NCBI RefSeq assembly: GCF_009834345.1
Contig: NZ_CP035042.1
Span: 1,302,001 to 1,366,000, forward strand
Origin: Billgrantia tianxiuensis
GTDB taxonomy: Bacteria > Pseudomonadota > Gammaproteobacteria > Pseudomonadales > Halomonadaceae
DNA: 64,000 nucleotides
Direction of reading: 5' to 3'
Shown: positions 28,225-38,105 of the stretch, piece by piece
How the letters are laid out: every line of letters starts with the position of its first letter
How positions within the stretch are numbered: position 1 is the stretch's first letter
The notes under the pieces: model-generated
Databases searched by the model: none
What the model saw: the letters and a program-made list of their open reading frames with translations, nothing else
Told to the model about the DNA's origin: nothing
Position numbers and translations under genes: made by a program

Positions 28225-29736
28225 ATGACGCAGAACATGATCGCGCATTATATCAATGGGCAAATGACGACCGGCGAGTCGAGCCGCCAGCAGGAGGTCT
28301 TCAACCCGGCCACCGGCCAGGTCTCTGGGCAGGTGGCGCTGGCCTCGCGCGCCGATGTCGCGACCGCCGTGGCCGCCGCCAAGGCCGCTTTTCCGGCCTG
28401 GGCCGACACGCCGCCGATCCGCCGCGCGCGAGTGCTGTTCAAGTTCCTCGAACTGCTCAATGCGCACAAGGATGAACTGGCCCGTGCCATCACCCTCGAG
28501 CACGGCAAGGTCTTCACCGATGCCCAGGGCGAGGTGGCTCGCGGCATCGACATCGTCGAGTTCGCCTGCGGCATTCCGCAACTGCTCAAGGGCGATTACA
28601 CCGAGCAGGTGAGCGGCGGCATCGACAACTGGACCGTGCGCCAGCCGCTCGGCGTAGTGGCCGGCATCACCCCGTTCAACTTCCCGGCCATGGTGCCGAT
28701 GTGGATGTTCCCCGTGGCCATCGCTGCCGGCAACACCTTTATCCTCAAGCCCAGCCCCACCGATCCCAGCGCCTCGCTGCTGATCGCCGACCTGCTCAAG
28801 CAGGCCGGCCTGCCGGCCGGCGTGTTCAACGTGGTGCAGGGCGACAAGGAGTCCGTCGAAGCGCTGATCGAGCATCCCGATGTGCAGGCGCTCTCCTTCG
28901 TCGGCTCCACGCCCATCGCCAACCGCATCTACGAGAACGGCGCACGCCACGGCAAGCGTGTGCAGGCCCTGGGCGGGGCCAAGAATCATATGGTCGTCAT
29001 GCCCGACGCCGACCTGGACAAGGCCGTTGATGCCCTGATCGGCGCCGCCTACGGCAGTGCCGGCGAGCGCTGCATGGCGATCAGTGTCGCGGTGCTGGTG
29101 GGCGACGTGGCCGACAAGATCGTCCCACGCCTGGCCGAGCGGGCCAGGGCGCTGAAGGTCAAGAACGGCCTCGAACTCGATGCCGAGATGGGGCCCATCG
29201 TCACCGCCCAGGCCCACCAGCGCATCACCGGCTACATCGAGAAGGGCGTGGCCGAGGGCGCCGAGCTGGTGGTCGACGGCCGCGAGTTCGACGCCACCAC
29301 GACAGGCGATGGCTGCAGCGAAGGCTTCTGGATGGGCGGTTCGCTGTTCGACCACGTCACTCCGGAGATGACTATCTATAAGGAAGAGATCTTCGGCCCG
29401 GTGCTGGCCTGCGTGCGGGTGCCCGACATCGCCACCGCCATCCAACTGATCAACGACCACGAGTTCGGCAACGGTGTGAGCTGCTTCACCGAAAGCGGCA
29501 GCGTGGCGCGCGAGTTCGGCCGCCGTATCCAGGTCGGCATGGTCGGCATCAACGTGCCGATCCCGGTACCCATGGCGTGGCACGGCTTCGGCGGCTGGAA
29601 GCGCTCGCTGTTCGGCGACACTCATGCCTATGGCGAAGAGGGCGTGCGCTTCTACACCAAGCAGAAGTCGATCATGCAGCGCTGGTCGGACTCGATCAAT
29701 GCGGGTGCCGAGTTCGCCATGCCAACCCATAAGTGA
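28225..29736 (+). CDS. mmsA: CoA-acylating (methyl)malonate-semialdehyde dehydrogenase
   Basis: The 503-residue enzyme is a CoA-dependent aldehyde dehydrogenase. Visible features are [21 protein letters not shown] (residues about 155-175), the active-site cysteine in [14 protein letters not shown] near 290, and the MmsA-type ending with [19 protein letters not shown]. It oxidises methylmalonate or malonate semialdehyde to propionyl- or acetyl-CoA and CO2. With the adjacent GMC oxidoreductase and LysR gene the layout matches the dddC-dddA pair used in Halomonas for 3-hydroxypropionate oxidation, where it would be DddC; valine or inositol breakdown is the alternative. The ATG at 28225 was chosen by family start; upstream frames lack homology. 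Confidence 0.92.
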   Translation: MTQNMIAHYINGQMTTGESSRQQEVFNPATGQVSGQVALASRADVATAVAAAKAAFPAWADTPPIRRARVLFKFLELLNAHKDELARAITLEHGKVFTDAQGEVARGIDIVEFACGIPQLLKGDYTEQVSGGIDNWTVRQPLGVVAGITPFNFPAMVPMWMFPVAIAAGNTFILKPSPTDPSASLLIADLLKQAGLPAGVFNVVQGDKESVEALIEHPDVQALSFVGSTPIANRIYENGARHGKRVQALGGAKNHMVVMPDADLDKAVDALIGAAYGSAGERCMAISVAVLVGDVADKIVPRLAERARALKVKNGLELDAEMGPIVTAQAHQRITGYIEKGVAEGAELVVDGREFDATTTGDGCSEGFWMGGSLFDHVTPEMTIYKEEIFGPVLACVRVPDIATAIQLINDHEFGNGVSCFTESGSVAREFGRRIQVGMVGINVPIPVPMAWHGFGGWKRSLFGDTHAYGEEGVRFYTKQKSIMQRWSDSINAGAEFAMPTHK

Positions 29737-29755
29737 GTGGGACGGGAGAGCCCCC

Positions 29756-31408
29756 ATGGCAGAGCAGGAATTCGACTACATCGTGGTGGGCGCCGGCACC
29801 GCCGGCTGCCTGCTGGCCAACCGCCTCAGCGCCGACCCGGCCAACCGGGTGCTGCTGATCGAGGCGGGCGGCCGCGACAACTACCACTGGGTGCACATCC
29901 CGGTGGGCTACCTCTACTGCATCAACAACCCGCGTACCGACTGGTGCTTCAAGACCGAGCCGGACAAGGGCCTCAACGGCCGCTCGCTGATCTACCCGCG
30001 CGGCAAGACCCTGGGCGGCTGCTCCAGCATCAACGGCATGCTCTACCTGCGCGGCCAGGCCCGCGACTACGACGGCTGGGCCGAGCTGGTGGGCGACGAT
30101 GACTGGCGCTGGGAGAACTGCCTGCCGGACTTCATGAAGCACGAAGACCACTACCGCCTGGACGAGGGCGGCGACGGCGATGCCGCCCACCGCGACTATC
30201 ACGGCCACGGCGGTGAATGGCGAATCGAGAAGCAGCGCCTCAAGTGGGAAGTGCTCGATGACTTTGCAGAAGCAGCGGTGCAGGCAGGCATACCGCGTAC
30301 ACGAGACTTCAACCGCGGCGACAACGAGGGCGTCGACTACTTCGAGGTCAACCAGCGCTCGGGCTGGCGCTGGAACGCGGCCAAGGCCTTCCTGCGCCCG
30401 GTGTGCGAGAAACGCAGCAACTTCACCCTGTGGCACTCCACCCAGGTTCATCGCCTGCTGTTCGAGGAGGGCTCCGGCGGCAAGCCTCGTGCCAGCGGGG
30501 TCGAGCTTGAGCGCAACGGCAGTGTCAGTCGGGTAAAAGCGAAGCGCGAGGTGATCCTGGCCGCCGGCGCCATCGGTTCGCCGCAACTGCTGCAGCTCTC
30601 CGGCATCGGTCCGGCCGCGCTCCTGGCCGAGCATGGCATCCCGCTGGTGCACGAGCTGCCCGGCGTCGGCGAGAATTTGCAGGACCACCTGCAGATTCGC
30701 TCGGTCTACAAGGTCACCGGCGCCAAGACCCTCAACACCCTGGCCGCCTCATGGCTGGGCAAGGCGGCCATCGGTATCGAATACCTGCTGCGCCGCACCG
30801 GACCCATGAGCATGGCACCCTCGCAGCTGTGCATCTTCACCCGCAGCAGCGACGAGTACGTACACCCCAACATCGAGTACCACGTCCAGCCGTTGAGCCT
30901 GGAGGCGTTCGGCCAGCCGCTGCACGACTACCCGGCGATCACCGCCAGCGTGTGCAATCTCAACCCCACCAGCCGCGGCAGCGTCCGAATCAAGAGTCGT
31001 GACCCGCGCCAGGCCCCAGCCATCGCGCCCAACTACCTCAGCACAGAGGAGGATCGTCGGGTGGCGGCGGACTCGCTGCGGGTCACCCGGCGCATTGCCG
31101 AACAGCCGGCCTTCGCCAAGTACCACCCCGAGGAGGTCAAGCCCGGTGTGCAGTACCAGAGCGACGAGGATCTCGCGCGCTTGGCGGGCGACATCGGCAC
31201 TACCATCTTCCACCCGGTCGGAACGGCCAAGATGGGCCGCGACGACGATCCCACGGCGGTGGTGGATTCGCACCTGCGGGTACGCGGCGTCGAGGGGGTG
31301 CGGGTGGTGGACGCCAGCATCATGCCGACCATCACCAGCGGCAACACCAACTCGCCGACGCTGATGATTGCCGAGAAAGCGGCGGGCTGGATCCTCGAGG
31401 GGAGGTAA
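29756..31408 (+). CDS. GMC-family FAD alcohol oxidoreductase (DddA-like)
   Basis: The 550-residue flavoenzyme has the GMC pattern: YIVVGAGTAGCLLANRLS at the N-terminus, GKTLGGCSSINGMLYLRG near residue 85, and the C-terminal HPVGTAKMG and VVDASIMPTITSGNTN motifs with the catalytic histidine and asparagine. It is close in type to choline dehydrogenases, but it lies 20 bases behind the semialdehyde dehydrogenase gene under a LysR regulator. That context supports oxidation of 3-hydroxypropionate to malonate semialdehyde, as described for DddA in Halomonas; other short-chain alcohols are possible. The start has GGGAG six to seven bases upstream. Confidence 0.9.
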   Translation: MAEQEFDYIVVGAGTAGCLLANRLSADPANRVLLIEAGGRDNYHWVHIPVGYLYCINNPRTDWCFKTEPDKGLNGRSLIYPRGKTLGGCSSINGMLYLRGQARDYDGWAELVGDDDWRWENCLPDFMKHEDHYRLDEGGDGDAAHRDYHGHGGEWRIEKQRLKWEVLDDFAEAAVQAGIPRTRDFNRGDNEGVDYFEVNQRSGWRWNAAKAFLRPVCEKRSNFTLWHSTQVHRLLFEEGSGGKPRASGVELERNGSVSRVKAKREVILAAGAIGSPQLLQLSGIGPAALLAEHGIPLVHELPGVGENLQDHLQIRSVYKVTGAKTLNTLAASWLGKAAIGIEYLLRRTGPMSMAPSQLCIFTRSSDEYVHPNIEYHVQPLSLEAFGQPLHDYPAITASVCNLNPTSRGSVRIKSRDPRQAPAIAPNYLSTEEDRRVAADSLRVTRRIAEQPAFAKYHPEEVKPGVQYQSDEDLARLAGDIGTTIFHPVGTAKMGRDDDPTAVVDSHLRVRGVEGVRVVDASIMPTITSGNTNSPTLMIAEKAAGWILEGR

Positions 31409-31624
31409 GAAAGGGGAGCAGTAAGAATTACGTCATCTACGCAAAATAGTATTTGACGTGGGTGCCTGAACAGAGCAAGATGCGTGCAGTTGGTTAGCAA
31501 GTCGAACATCGCAAGTGGTCATCGAAACGCTCACGGCGTCGATTTCCCGGTGAAAAGTTTCTTGTTTTACCCACTGCAACTCGGGTATTTCCCGGAAAAT
31601 CCATGCTGTTAGAGGAATTCGATA
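31409..31624 (+). promoter_or_regulatory. Upstream region and probable long leader of the cold shock gene
   Basis: No gene is seen between the oxidoreductase and the cold shock gene. A TTGACG at 31453-31458 could be a -35 element, followed after 17 bases by the poor -10 CAAGAT. That would leave a leader of roughly 140 bases, the length typical of cold-shock mRNAs whose structured leaders regulate translation. No start site is proven. Confidence 0.35.
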
Positions 31625-31831
31625 ATGGCTACCGGTACTGTCAAGTGGTTCAACGACACCAAGGGCTTCGGCTTCATTTCTCCGGACGACAACGGTGACG
31701 ACCTGTTCGCTCACTTCTCCGAGATCCAGGCTGACGGCTTCAAGACTCTGCAGGACGGTCAGAAGGTCTCCTTCGACGTCACTCAGGGCAAGAAAGGCCT
31801 CCAGGCTTCCAACATCAAGGTCATCGGCTAA
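31625..31831 (+). CDS. CspA-family cold shock protein
   Basis: This 68-residue single-domain protein contains the RNA-binding motifs KGFGFISP (RNP1) and DLFAHFSE (RNP2-like). It binds single-stranded nucleic acid and melts mRNA structure. GAGGAATTCGAT precedes the ATG. It is an isolated gene with its own terminator. Codon use is highly biased, as expected of a strongly expressed gene. Confidence 0.97.
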   Translation: MATGTVKWFNDTKGFGFISPDDNGDDLFAHFSEIQADGFKTLQDGQKVSFDVTQGKKGLQASNIKVIG

Positions 31832-31870
31832 TCGCCATCCGACTCTGATGTGACTGCGCAAGCAGTCCAG

Positions 31871-31897
31871 AAAAGGCTCGCTTCGGCGGGCCTTTTT
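31871..31897 (+). terminator. Rho-independent terminator of the cold shock gene
   Basis: A seven-pair stem (GGCTCGC / GCGGGCC, one G-U pair) with a stable TTCG tetraloop at 31875-31892 is followed by five T residues and preceded by four A residues, so it may also work in the other direction. Confidence 0.9.
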
Positions 31898-32055
31898 CGT
31901 ATTTGCCTTTCGTGGGTATCGGTGGTAGATACCGGGTTCTCATCTCCTCCTCTCTTATTCCATTAAGGTATTTGAGAATTTCTAAAATAACTTTTTAGAA
32001 TAAGTAACGGCAGTGCACAATAGCCACACGTTCCCTTGTGCACGGATCCTCTCCC

Positions 32056-33824
32056 ATGCCGCTGGATGCCTGGCTCGCTTCTATCGTCGTCATTGCCGTC
32101 TTCCCGCTGATGGCCTTCTCCCGTCTCGGTCCCGATATCGTGCTGCTGGGAGCGGTCATCCTGCTGCTGACCCTCGGCGTCATCGACCCGGGCCAGGCGC
32201 TGGGCGGTTTCTCCAGCACCGGCCTGTTTACCGTGGCCTTCATGTACGTGCTGGTGGCCAGCATTCGCGAAACCGGCGGCATCGACCTCATCATTCGCCA
32301 TGTCCTCGGTCGACCGCGCGGCGAGGGCGGTGCCCTGACCCGCCTGGTAGTACCGGTGGCCGCACTCAGCGCCTTTCTCAACAACACGCCGGTCGTCGCT
32401 ACCTATATCCCTGCGGTGCTGAGCTGGAGCCGCCGCCTGCAACTCCCGGCGCACCGTCTGCTGATGCCGCTCTCCTTTGCCTCGATACTGGGTGGCACCA
32501 TCACCTTGATCGGTACCAGCACCAATCTGGTGGTGCATGGCCTGTTGGTGGAGCGTTATCCGGAGCTTGCCATGCGGCTGTTCGACCTGGCCTGGGTGGG
32601 GCTACCCGTGGCCATGGTCGGAGCGCTCTACCTGGTCCTGGTGGCACCGCATCTGCTACCGCAACGTCGTGGTGCGGCCTCGGCCTTCGAGAATCCCCGC
32701 GAGTACACCATCGAGATGGAGGTCGACCCCGCGGGTCCACTAGTCGACCGCACTGTCGAGGAGGCGGGGCTGCGTCACCTGCAGGAGCTGTTCCTGGTGG
32801 AGATCGAGCGTGACGGCAACGTGGTTAGCGTGGTGGGGCCGGGGGAACGCCTCAAGGGGCGCGATAGATTGGTGTTTGCCGGCACCTCCGATGGCGCCGT
32901 GGAACTGCAGCAGATCCGTGGCCTGGTGCCATCGCACCATGGCGGATCGAGCCTGGAAAAGGAGTTCAAGGAACGACGCCTGGTCGAGGCGGTGGTGTCG
33001 GATCAATGCCAGTTTGTCGGCAAGCGCATTCGCGATGGCCATTTCCGCACGCTGTACGGCGCTGCGGTGCTGGCGGTGTGCCGCGGCGGCGAGCGGGTGG
33101 CCGGCAACCTGGGGCAGGTGCGCCTGCAGCCCGCCGATGTGCTGCTGCTGGAAGCACGGCCCCCTTCATCGAGCGTCATCGCCAGTCGCGCGACTTCCTG
33201 CTGATCAGTCAGGTCAACGGTCAGGCGCGACCCAACCACGAGAAGGCCTGGCTGGCCTGGAGCATCCTGGTGGGTGTGGTGGCGCTTGCCACCTTCGGTG
33301 TGATGAGCATGCTGAACGCCGCCATGCTGGGGGCGGTGCTGGCGCTCGCCACCGGCTGCTGCTCGGTGGGCGCGGCCAAGCGCGGGCTGGATACCCAGGT
33401 GTTGCTGACCATTGCCGCCTCCTTCGGCCTGGGCGCCGCGCTGGAGAGCTCCGGGGCGGCTGCCACCTTGGCGGGTCTGGCGTTGGGGCTGGCCGACGGC
33501 AACCCTTGGCTGCTGCTGATCGGCAGCTACCTGCTGGTGGCGATGCTGACCGAACTCGTCACCAATAACGCGGCGGCGGTGATCACCTTTCCGGTAGTCA
33601 TGGCCAGCGCCGAGAGCCTTGGCGTCAACCCCATGCCCTTCGTGGTGGCGGTGATGTTCGCCGCCTCGGCCAGCTTCCTCACTCCGATCGGCTACCAGAC
33701 CAACCTGATGGTGCACGGCCCCGGCGGCTACCGCTTCGGCGACTTCCTGCGCGTGGGCGGGCTGCTCAACGTGCTGACGGCGGTCGTCGCGTTGGTGCTG
33801 ATTCCGCTGGTGTGGCCGTTCTGA
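32056..33824 (+). CDS. SLC13-family permease with two TrkA-C domains (one frameshift)
   Basis: The restored protein (about 589 residues) has ten or more membrane helices split by a cytoplasmic insert (about 205-375) that contains two RCK/TrkA-C-like domains. Motifs AALSAFLNNTPVVATYIPAV and, in the second half, TELVTNNAAAVITFPVV are typical of SLC13/ArsB-like dicarboxylate or sulfate transporters. The frame breaks at the C run 33160-33164, between the second TrkA-C domain and the second membrane half; adding one base reads A-R-P-P-F-I-E-R and restores the full transporter. The ATG at 32056 is chosen; a GTG at 32038 is possible. The substrate is unknown. Confidence 0.87.
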
Positions 33825-33934
33825 GCGAGGCTTCTGCGCTTCCTATGGCGAAGCCATCGCGATGCACTCGCCGAGAACATGGCTTTGCGGTAGGGTGACG
33901 GCTTTGCCCAGACTGCGACGAAGGAAGCCCAGCC

Positions 33935-34600
33935 ATGAGCCATCCCGGCGAACTGATCATCGAGCCGAAGAGCGGCCGTCCGGCCGATGCCTGTGTCTTC
34001 ATCCTGCACGGCCTGGGGGCCGATGGGCATGACTTCGAGCCGCTGGTGCCGGCACTACCGCTGAAAGCGGGGCTCGACATACGCTTCATCCTGCCCCATG
34101 CGCCGCGGCTGCCGGTCACCATCAACGGCGGCATGGTGATGCCGGCGTGGTACGACATCCACGAGATGAGCCTCGACCGTCGCGTCGATACGGCGCAGCT
34201 GGTGGCTTCCGCGGAGCGCATCCAGGCGCTGGTACAGGAGCAGATCGACCACGGCATCGACAGCCGGCGCATCATCCTGGCCGGCTTCTCCCAGGGCGGG
34301 GCGGTGGCCTACCAGGCGGCGCTCTCCTTCGATGCCCCGCTAGGCGGGCTGCTGGCCATGTCGACCTACTTCGCCACCGCCGACACCATTACCCTGGCCG
34401 AAGCCAACCGCGAGCTGCCGATCGAGATTCATCACGGTACCTTCGATCCCGTGGTTCATGAGTCGCTGGGCAAAGCGGCCTACCAACGCCTGCAGGGGCT
34501 GGGCTATTCGGTGCACTACCAGACCTATCCCATGGCGCATGCGGTGTGCCCGCAGCAGGTTGGTGACATCGCTACCTGGCTCAACGCCCGGCTGGGTTGA
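33935..34600 (+). CDS. Carboxylesterase (phospholipase/carboxylesterase alpha/beta-hydrolase family)
   Basis: The 221-residue hydrolase resembles Pseudomonas EstB and acyl-protein thioesterases. Visible catalytic features are the oxyanion motif HGLGADGHDF, the nucleophile elbow GFSQGG, the acidic residue in HGTFDPVV and the histidine in YPMAHAVCPQQ. It is cytoplasmic and probably hydrolyses short-chain esters. The UbiA-family gene starts six bases after its stop, so the two are co-transcribed. Confidence 0.92.
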   Translation: MSHPGELIIEPKSGRPADACVFILHGLGADGHDFEPLVPALPLKAGLDIRFILPHAPRLPVTINGGMVMPAWYDIHEMSLDRRVDTAQLVASAERIQALVQEQIDHGIDSRRIILAGFSQGGAVAYQAALSFDAPLGGLLAMSTYFATADTITLAEANRELPIEIHHGTFDPVVHESLGKAAYQRLQGLGYSVHYQTYPMAHAVCPQQVGDIATWLNARLG

Positions 34601-34606
34601 ACCTGC

Positions 34607-35539
34607 TTGGATACGTCTGCCGGGGTGCCGGCTGCGCTTCGCGCCTGCCTGCGCAGCAGTCGGCCCAACTTCCTGATCCTGGCGCCGCTGTGCGCGGGCC
34701 TGGCGATCGCCGCCGCCTGGGCCGATGGCCAAGCGTTCGCAACTCTCGATGCGCTGCTGGTGCTGCTCGGCGCCCTGCTGGCTCATGCCGCGGTCAATCT
34801 GTTCAACGAGCACCACGACTTCCACTCCGGCCTGGATGAGCTGACCGAGCGCACCCCGTTCTCCGGCGGCAGTGGATCGCTGCCCGAGCGGCCCGAGGCT
34901 GCCCCTGCCGTGCTGATGGCGGCCTGGGGCTGCCTGGTGGGGGTAATGCTCATCGGCGTCTGGTTCCTGTGGCGGGCAGGGCCGGTGATGCTGCTCTACG
35001 GGCTGGTGGGTCTCGCCCTGGTGGTGGCCTATACCGGTTGGCTGACGCGTCGCCCCTGGCTCTGCCTGCTGGCGCCCGGTGTCGGCTTCGGCCTGCTGAT
35101 GGTGCCGGGCGCCTATCAGGCGCTGACCGGCACGCTGACCGCCACGGCGGTGACGGCTGCACTGGTCCCTACCCTGCTGGTGAGCGCGCTGCTGCTGATC
35201 AATCAACTGCCCGATATCGACGCCGACAGGCGGGTAGGGCGCGACCATCTGGCGATTAGGCTGGGGCCGCGTCGAGCGGCGCGCTTGGTGGCCGTGCTGC
35301 TGGGCCTGGCTTTCGCCGTGGTACCGGTGGCCTGGTGGATGGGTGCCCTGCCTGGCACGGCCTGGCTGATGTGGCTGGCGTTGCCGGCCGCTGCCTGGCT
35401 GGCCCACGGTCTGTGGTGCCTGCCAGCGGAAGTCGCGCAGGGCGAACTGGCGCCGCTATTGCCCCTGATGGGACTCAACGTTGCGACGCTGCTGGGTAGC
35501 TTGGCCCTGCTCAACGTGGGGCTGTTCCTGGCAGGCTGA
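34607..35539 (+). CDS. UbiA-family prenyltransferase (MenA-like)
   Basis: The 310-residue protein has eight to nine predicted membrane helices and both aspartate-rich motifs of the family, NEHHDFHSGLDE in the first half and DIDADRRVGRDHLA in the second, which bind the prenyl diphosphate through magnesium. It transfers a prenyl chain to an aromatic or other acceptor; the acceptor is unknown and no other quinone gene is near. The start is probably TTG at 34607, with GTG at 34625 as an alternative; neither has a strong ribosome binding site. Confidence 0.85.
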   Translation: MDTSAGVPAALRACLRSSRPNFLILAPLCAGLAIAAAWADGQAFATLDALLVLLGALLAHAAVNLFNEHHDFHSGLDELTERTPFSGGSGSLPERPEAAPAVLMAAWGCLVGVMLIGVWFLWRAGPVMLLYGLVGLALVVAYTGWLTRRPWLCLLAPGVGFGLLMVPGAYQALTGTLTATAVTAALVPTLLVSALLLINQLPDIDADRRVGRDHLAIRLGPRRAARLVAVLLGLAFAVVPVAWWMGALPGTAWLMWLALPAAAWLAHGLWCLPAEVAQGELAPLLPLMGLNVATLLGSLALLNVGLFLAG

Positions 35540-35704
35540 GGCAGGGGGCGACGACGTGGCAGAGAAGCTCGGACTCTGACAGTCTAAGGAAAGACCGCCT
35601 GCCAGAATTGTCGCTCATGGGTTGAGTCAGGCAGGATGGGTCCCAAGGTATTGGAATACGACCTGGTCCAATCAGCGCTGGACATTTACCACAAGGAGAC
35701 TGTG

Positions 35705-35932
35705 ATGACGCCCGACATTTCCGAGGAGCTTCGCTTGCCGGTGGCCTGTCCCAGCTGTGGCAGCCATCTCTATCGTGTGTCCAAGGTGCACAACCCCGAC
35801 GACAAGGTGTTCTGTGCGTCCTGTAAGCGCTTTCTCTGTCTCTATCACGAAGCGCAGGCCATGCTAGAGAAAGGGCCTAGCGACGAGCTCGAGGCCATGA
35901 TCGAAGAGGTCGTCAACCGCAATCATCACTAA
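35705..35932 (+). CDS. Small zinc-ribbon protein
   Basis: The 75-residue protein has two cysteine pairs, CPSC and CASC, about 20 residues apart, which form a zinc ribbon, followed by an acidic helix (DELEAMIEEVVNRNHH). It has no membrane segment. AAGGAG six bases before the ATG marks the start. It ends 14 bases before the Mrp-like cluster and is probably in the same transcript. I do not recognise a named family. Confidence 0.75.
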   Translation: MTPDISEELRLPVACPSCGSHLYRVSKVHNPDDKVFCASCKRFLCLYHEAQAMLEKGPSDELEAMIEEVVNRNHH

Positions 35933-35946
35933 GGCGCGCTGACCCA

Positions 35947-36615
35947 ATGCCGCCATTCCAGGAGATGCTGCTGGTAGCCATTCTGCTGCTGCTGGCAGCG
36001 TTGACGCTGTTCGATCGCCAGTTGATGCGGGCCTGCTCGTGGTTCGTGGCCTTCGCCCTGGCGGTTGCATTGGCCTGGGCTCGGTTGGGCCTGATCTGGC
36101 TGGCGCTGCTCGAGGCCATGCTCGGGGCTGTCCTGACTAGCGCCTATCTCTTCCATGCCCTGGGGGTAACGCTGCACTTCCGGCGACCCCGCGGCTTTTT
36201 CACCCGCTGGCATGACCCCGCTGCCCTGACGTGGTGGCGTGCCGTGGCGCGGCTGCTGCCGGCACTGGCGGTTCTCGCCATGCTCGGCTTGGCCCTTTCC
36301 GCACTGGGAGTGAGCCCAACGGGATCGTTGCGTCCCGCCGGCCTTGGCTTGCTCGGGCTGGGACTGTGGGCCTTTGCCCTGCATCGCCACCTGCTGCGGC
36401 GGCTATTGGCGTTCAACGTCATCGGTACGGGCATTTTCCTGATCCTCATGTCCTTGGCGGGAGAAGGGGCCGTGGTGGCTGGCCAGGGACTGGTGGTGAC
36501 CGGGCTGGTCGTGGCACTGCTGGGGACGGCGCTGGGAGCGTTGCTGATTCGTCGGCTCGAAGGCTTGGGGCCGTCGAGCCACATGACCCCGGCGAAAGGC
36601 GACGGCACGTCATGA
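35947..36615 (+). CDS. MbhD/NuoK-like membrane subunit of an Mrp-type complex
   Basis: The 222-residue protein has about seven predicted helices in two parts. The first 70 residues look like the DUF4040/MbhD family (LFDRQLMRACSWFVAFALAV and LIWLALLEAMLGAVL), and the last 75 look like NuoK/MnhC (LAFNVIGTGIFLILMSLA and GQGLVVTGLVVALLGTAL). A fusion of MbhD- and NuoK-like parts would be the core of an Mrp or hydrogenase-like complex. Its stop overlaps the next gene's start (ATGA). Confidence 0.65.
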   Translation: MPPFQEMLLVAILLLLAALTLFDRQLMRACSWFVAFALAVALAWARLGLIWLALLEAMLGAVLTSAYLFHALGVTLHFRRPRGFFTRWHDPAALTWWRAVARLLPALAVLAMLGLALSALGVSPTGSLRPAGLGLLGLGLWAFALHRHLLRRLLAFNVIGTGIFLILMSLAGEGAVVAGQGLVVTGLVVALLGTALGALLIRRLEGLGPSSHMTPAKGDGTS

Positions 36616-38105
36616 TCGAGCGCTTCGGCCTGGCAAGCGACCTCTTCGGCCATCTGAATGGCCCGCTGGTGCTCCTGGCCATGCTCGGCCTGCCGCTGCT
36701 GCTTGGGCTGTTGGGGGGAGCGCTGCGGCCTGCGCGTAGCTGGCCCGTTGCCCTGCTGGGGCTGTTGCCGCTGTCGGCCCTGATCTGGCTGGCGGCAGCG
36801 GTGGCCGGCGGGCCAGGCCAGTCGTGGACGCTCGAGCTCGGGAGTCTCGTGCTGCATTGGCGCGTCAATGGCCTCGTCCTCGTGCTGTTGCTGCTTACCC
36901 AACTGATCGTGCTGGCGAGTGCGCTCTATGCGCCGACCTATCTGCGCGACGTGGTGCATGCCACGCGACGCAGTCAGGCCTGGTTCTGGCCGCTGCTGGG
37001 GCTGCTGGCTGCCAGCCTCTCGTTGATCTGGCTGGCGGCCGATCTGCTGCTGCTCTACATCGGCCTGGAGCTGATGGGGCTGACCGCAGTAGGGCTGTTG
37101 CTGCTGCCGGGCAAGGCTGACGCCTTGATAGCTGGGCTGCGCTACCTGCTGCTGGCGTTGGTGGGTTCGCTGGCCTTCCTGCTCGGGGTCGCGCTATTGC
37201 TGGGGGCCTGGGGGCGGCTGGACCTGGCGGGCCTGGCACAGGTGGCTGAAGAGGGTGTCGTGCTGTGGGTGGCCATGGCGCTGCTCAGCGCGGGTCTGCT
37301 GCTCAAGGCGGCGGCCTTTCCCCTGCATGCCTGGCTGGCGCCGGTTCACGCTTCGGCCTGGATCCCGATCAGTGCGCTGCATGCGGGCCTGGTGATCAAG
37401 GCATCCTTCTTCATCGCCCTGCAGCTGTGGCTGGTGCTGGCACCCGCCGCCGCGGTGGCGGCAACCCTGGTTGGCGTGATGGCCGGCGCAGCAGTGATAT
37501 GGGGCGGTCTCATGGCCTGGCGCGCGGCAAAGCTCAAGGACGTGGTGGCCTGGTCTACCGTCTCGCAGCTGGGCTATCTGCTGCTGGCGTTTCCGCTGCT
37601 GGTGGGCAGCGATCCGGCCGTCGCCGCGCTGGCCTGGGACGGTACCTGGCTACAACTGGCCGCTCATGGCCTGGCCAAGGCGGCCATGTTCTTCGCCACG
37701 GGGAACCTGATCCTGGCCACCGGCGAGTCCCGGGTGGAGGGGCTCGCCGGTGCCAGCCGGCGCTTCCCGCTCGCGTTGCTCAGCTTCGGCATCGCGGCGA
37801 TCAGCCTGGTCGGCCTGCCGCCAAGCATGGGCTTTACGGCCAAGTGGCTGCTGCTGCACGCCGCCCTGGCGGGCGACCACTGGGGCTGGCTGGCGGTGCT
37901 GGCCATCGGCACGCTGCTCAGCGCTGCCTATGTGTTCCGCGTGTTCCGCTACTCCTTCGTCGAGGATGCGCCCACGCTCGACTTCCGTCCGGTCCCCTGG
38001 GGCATGGACACGATCGCCCTGGTGCTGGCGCTGGCGGCACTGCTGCTGGGCCTGGTCGCGGAATGGCCCTTGGCGCTGCTGCGTGGATCGGGAGGTGGGG
38101 CATGA
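36612..38105 (+). CDS. Antiporter-like proton-conducting membrane subunit (NuoN/MrpD family), first of three
   Basis: The 497-residue protein has about 14 predicted helices and the family's hallmark lysine motif LLKAAAFPLHAWLAPVHASA near residue 235 plus a membrane glutamate in LLLYIGLELMGL near 150. These residues form the half-channels for protons in complex I and Mrp antiporters. The start is the ATGA overlap with the MbhD/NuoK-like gene, and its stop overlaps the next gene in the same way. Confidence 0.87.
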   Translation: MIERFGLASDLFGHLNGPLVLLAMLGLPLLLGLLGGALRPARSWPVALLGLLPLSALIWLAAAVAGGPGQSWTLELGSLVLHWRVNGLVLVLLLLTQLIVLASALYAPTYLRDVVHATRRSQAWFWPLLGLLAASLSLIWLAADLLLLYIGLELMGLTAVGLLLLPGKADALIAGLRYLLLALVGSLAFLLGVALLLGAWGRLDLAGLAQVAEEGVVLWVAMALLSAGLLLKAAAFPLHAWLAPVHASAWIPISALHAGLVIKASFFIALQLWLVLAPAAAVAATLVGVMAGAAVIWGGLMAWRAAKLKDVVAWSTVSQLGYLLLAFPLLVGSDPAVAALAWDGTWLQLAAHGLAKAAMFFATGNLILATGESRVEGLAGASRRFPLALLSFGIAAISLVGLPPSMGFTAKWLLLHAALAGDHWGWLAVLAIGTLLSAAYVFRVFRYSFVEDAPTLDFRPVPWGMDTIALVLALAALLLGLVAEWPLALLRGSGGGA

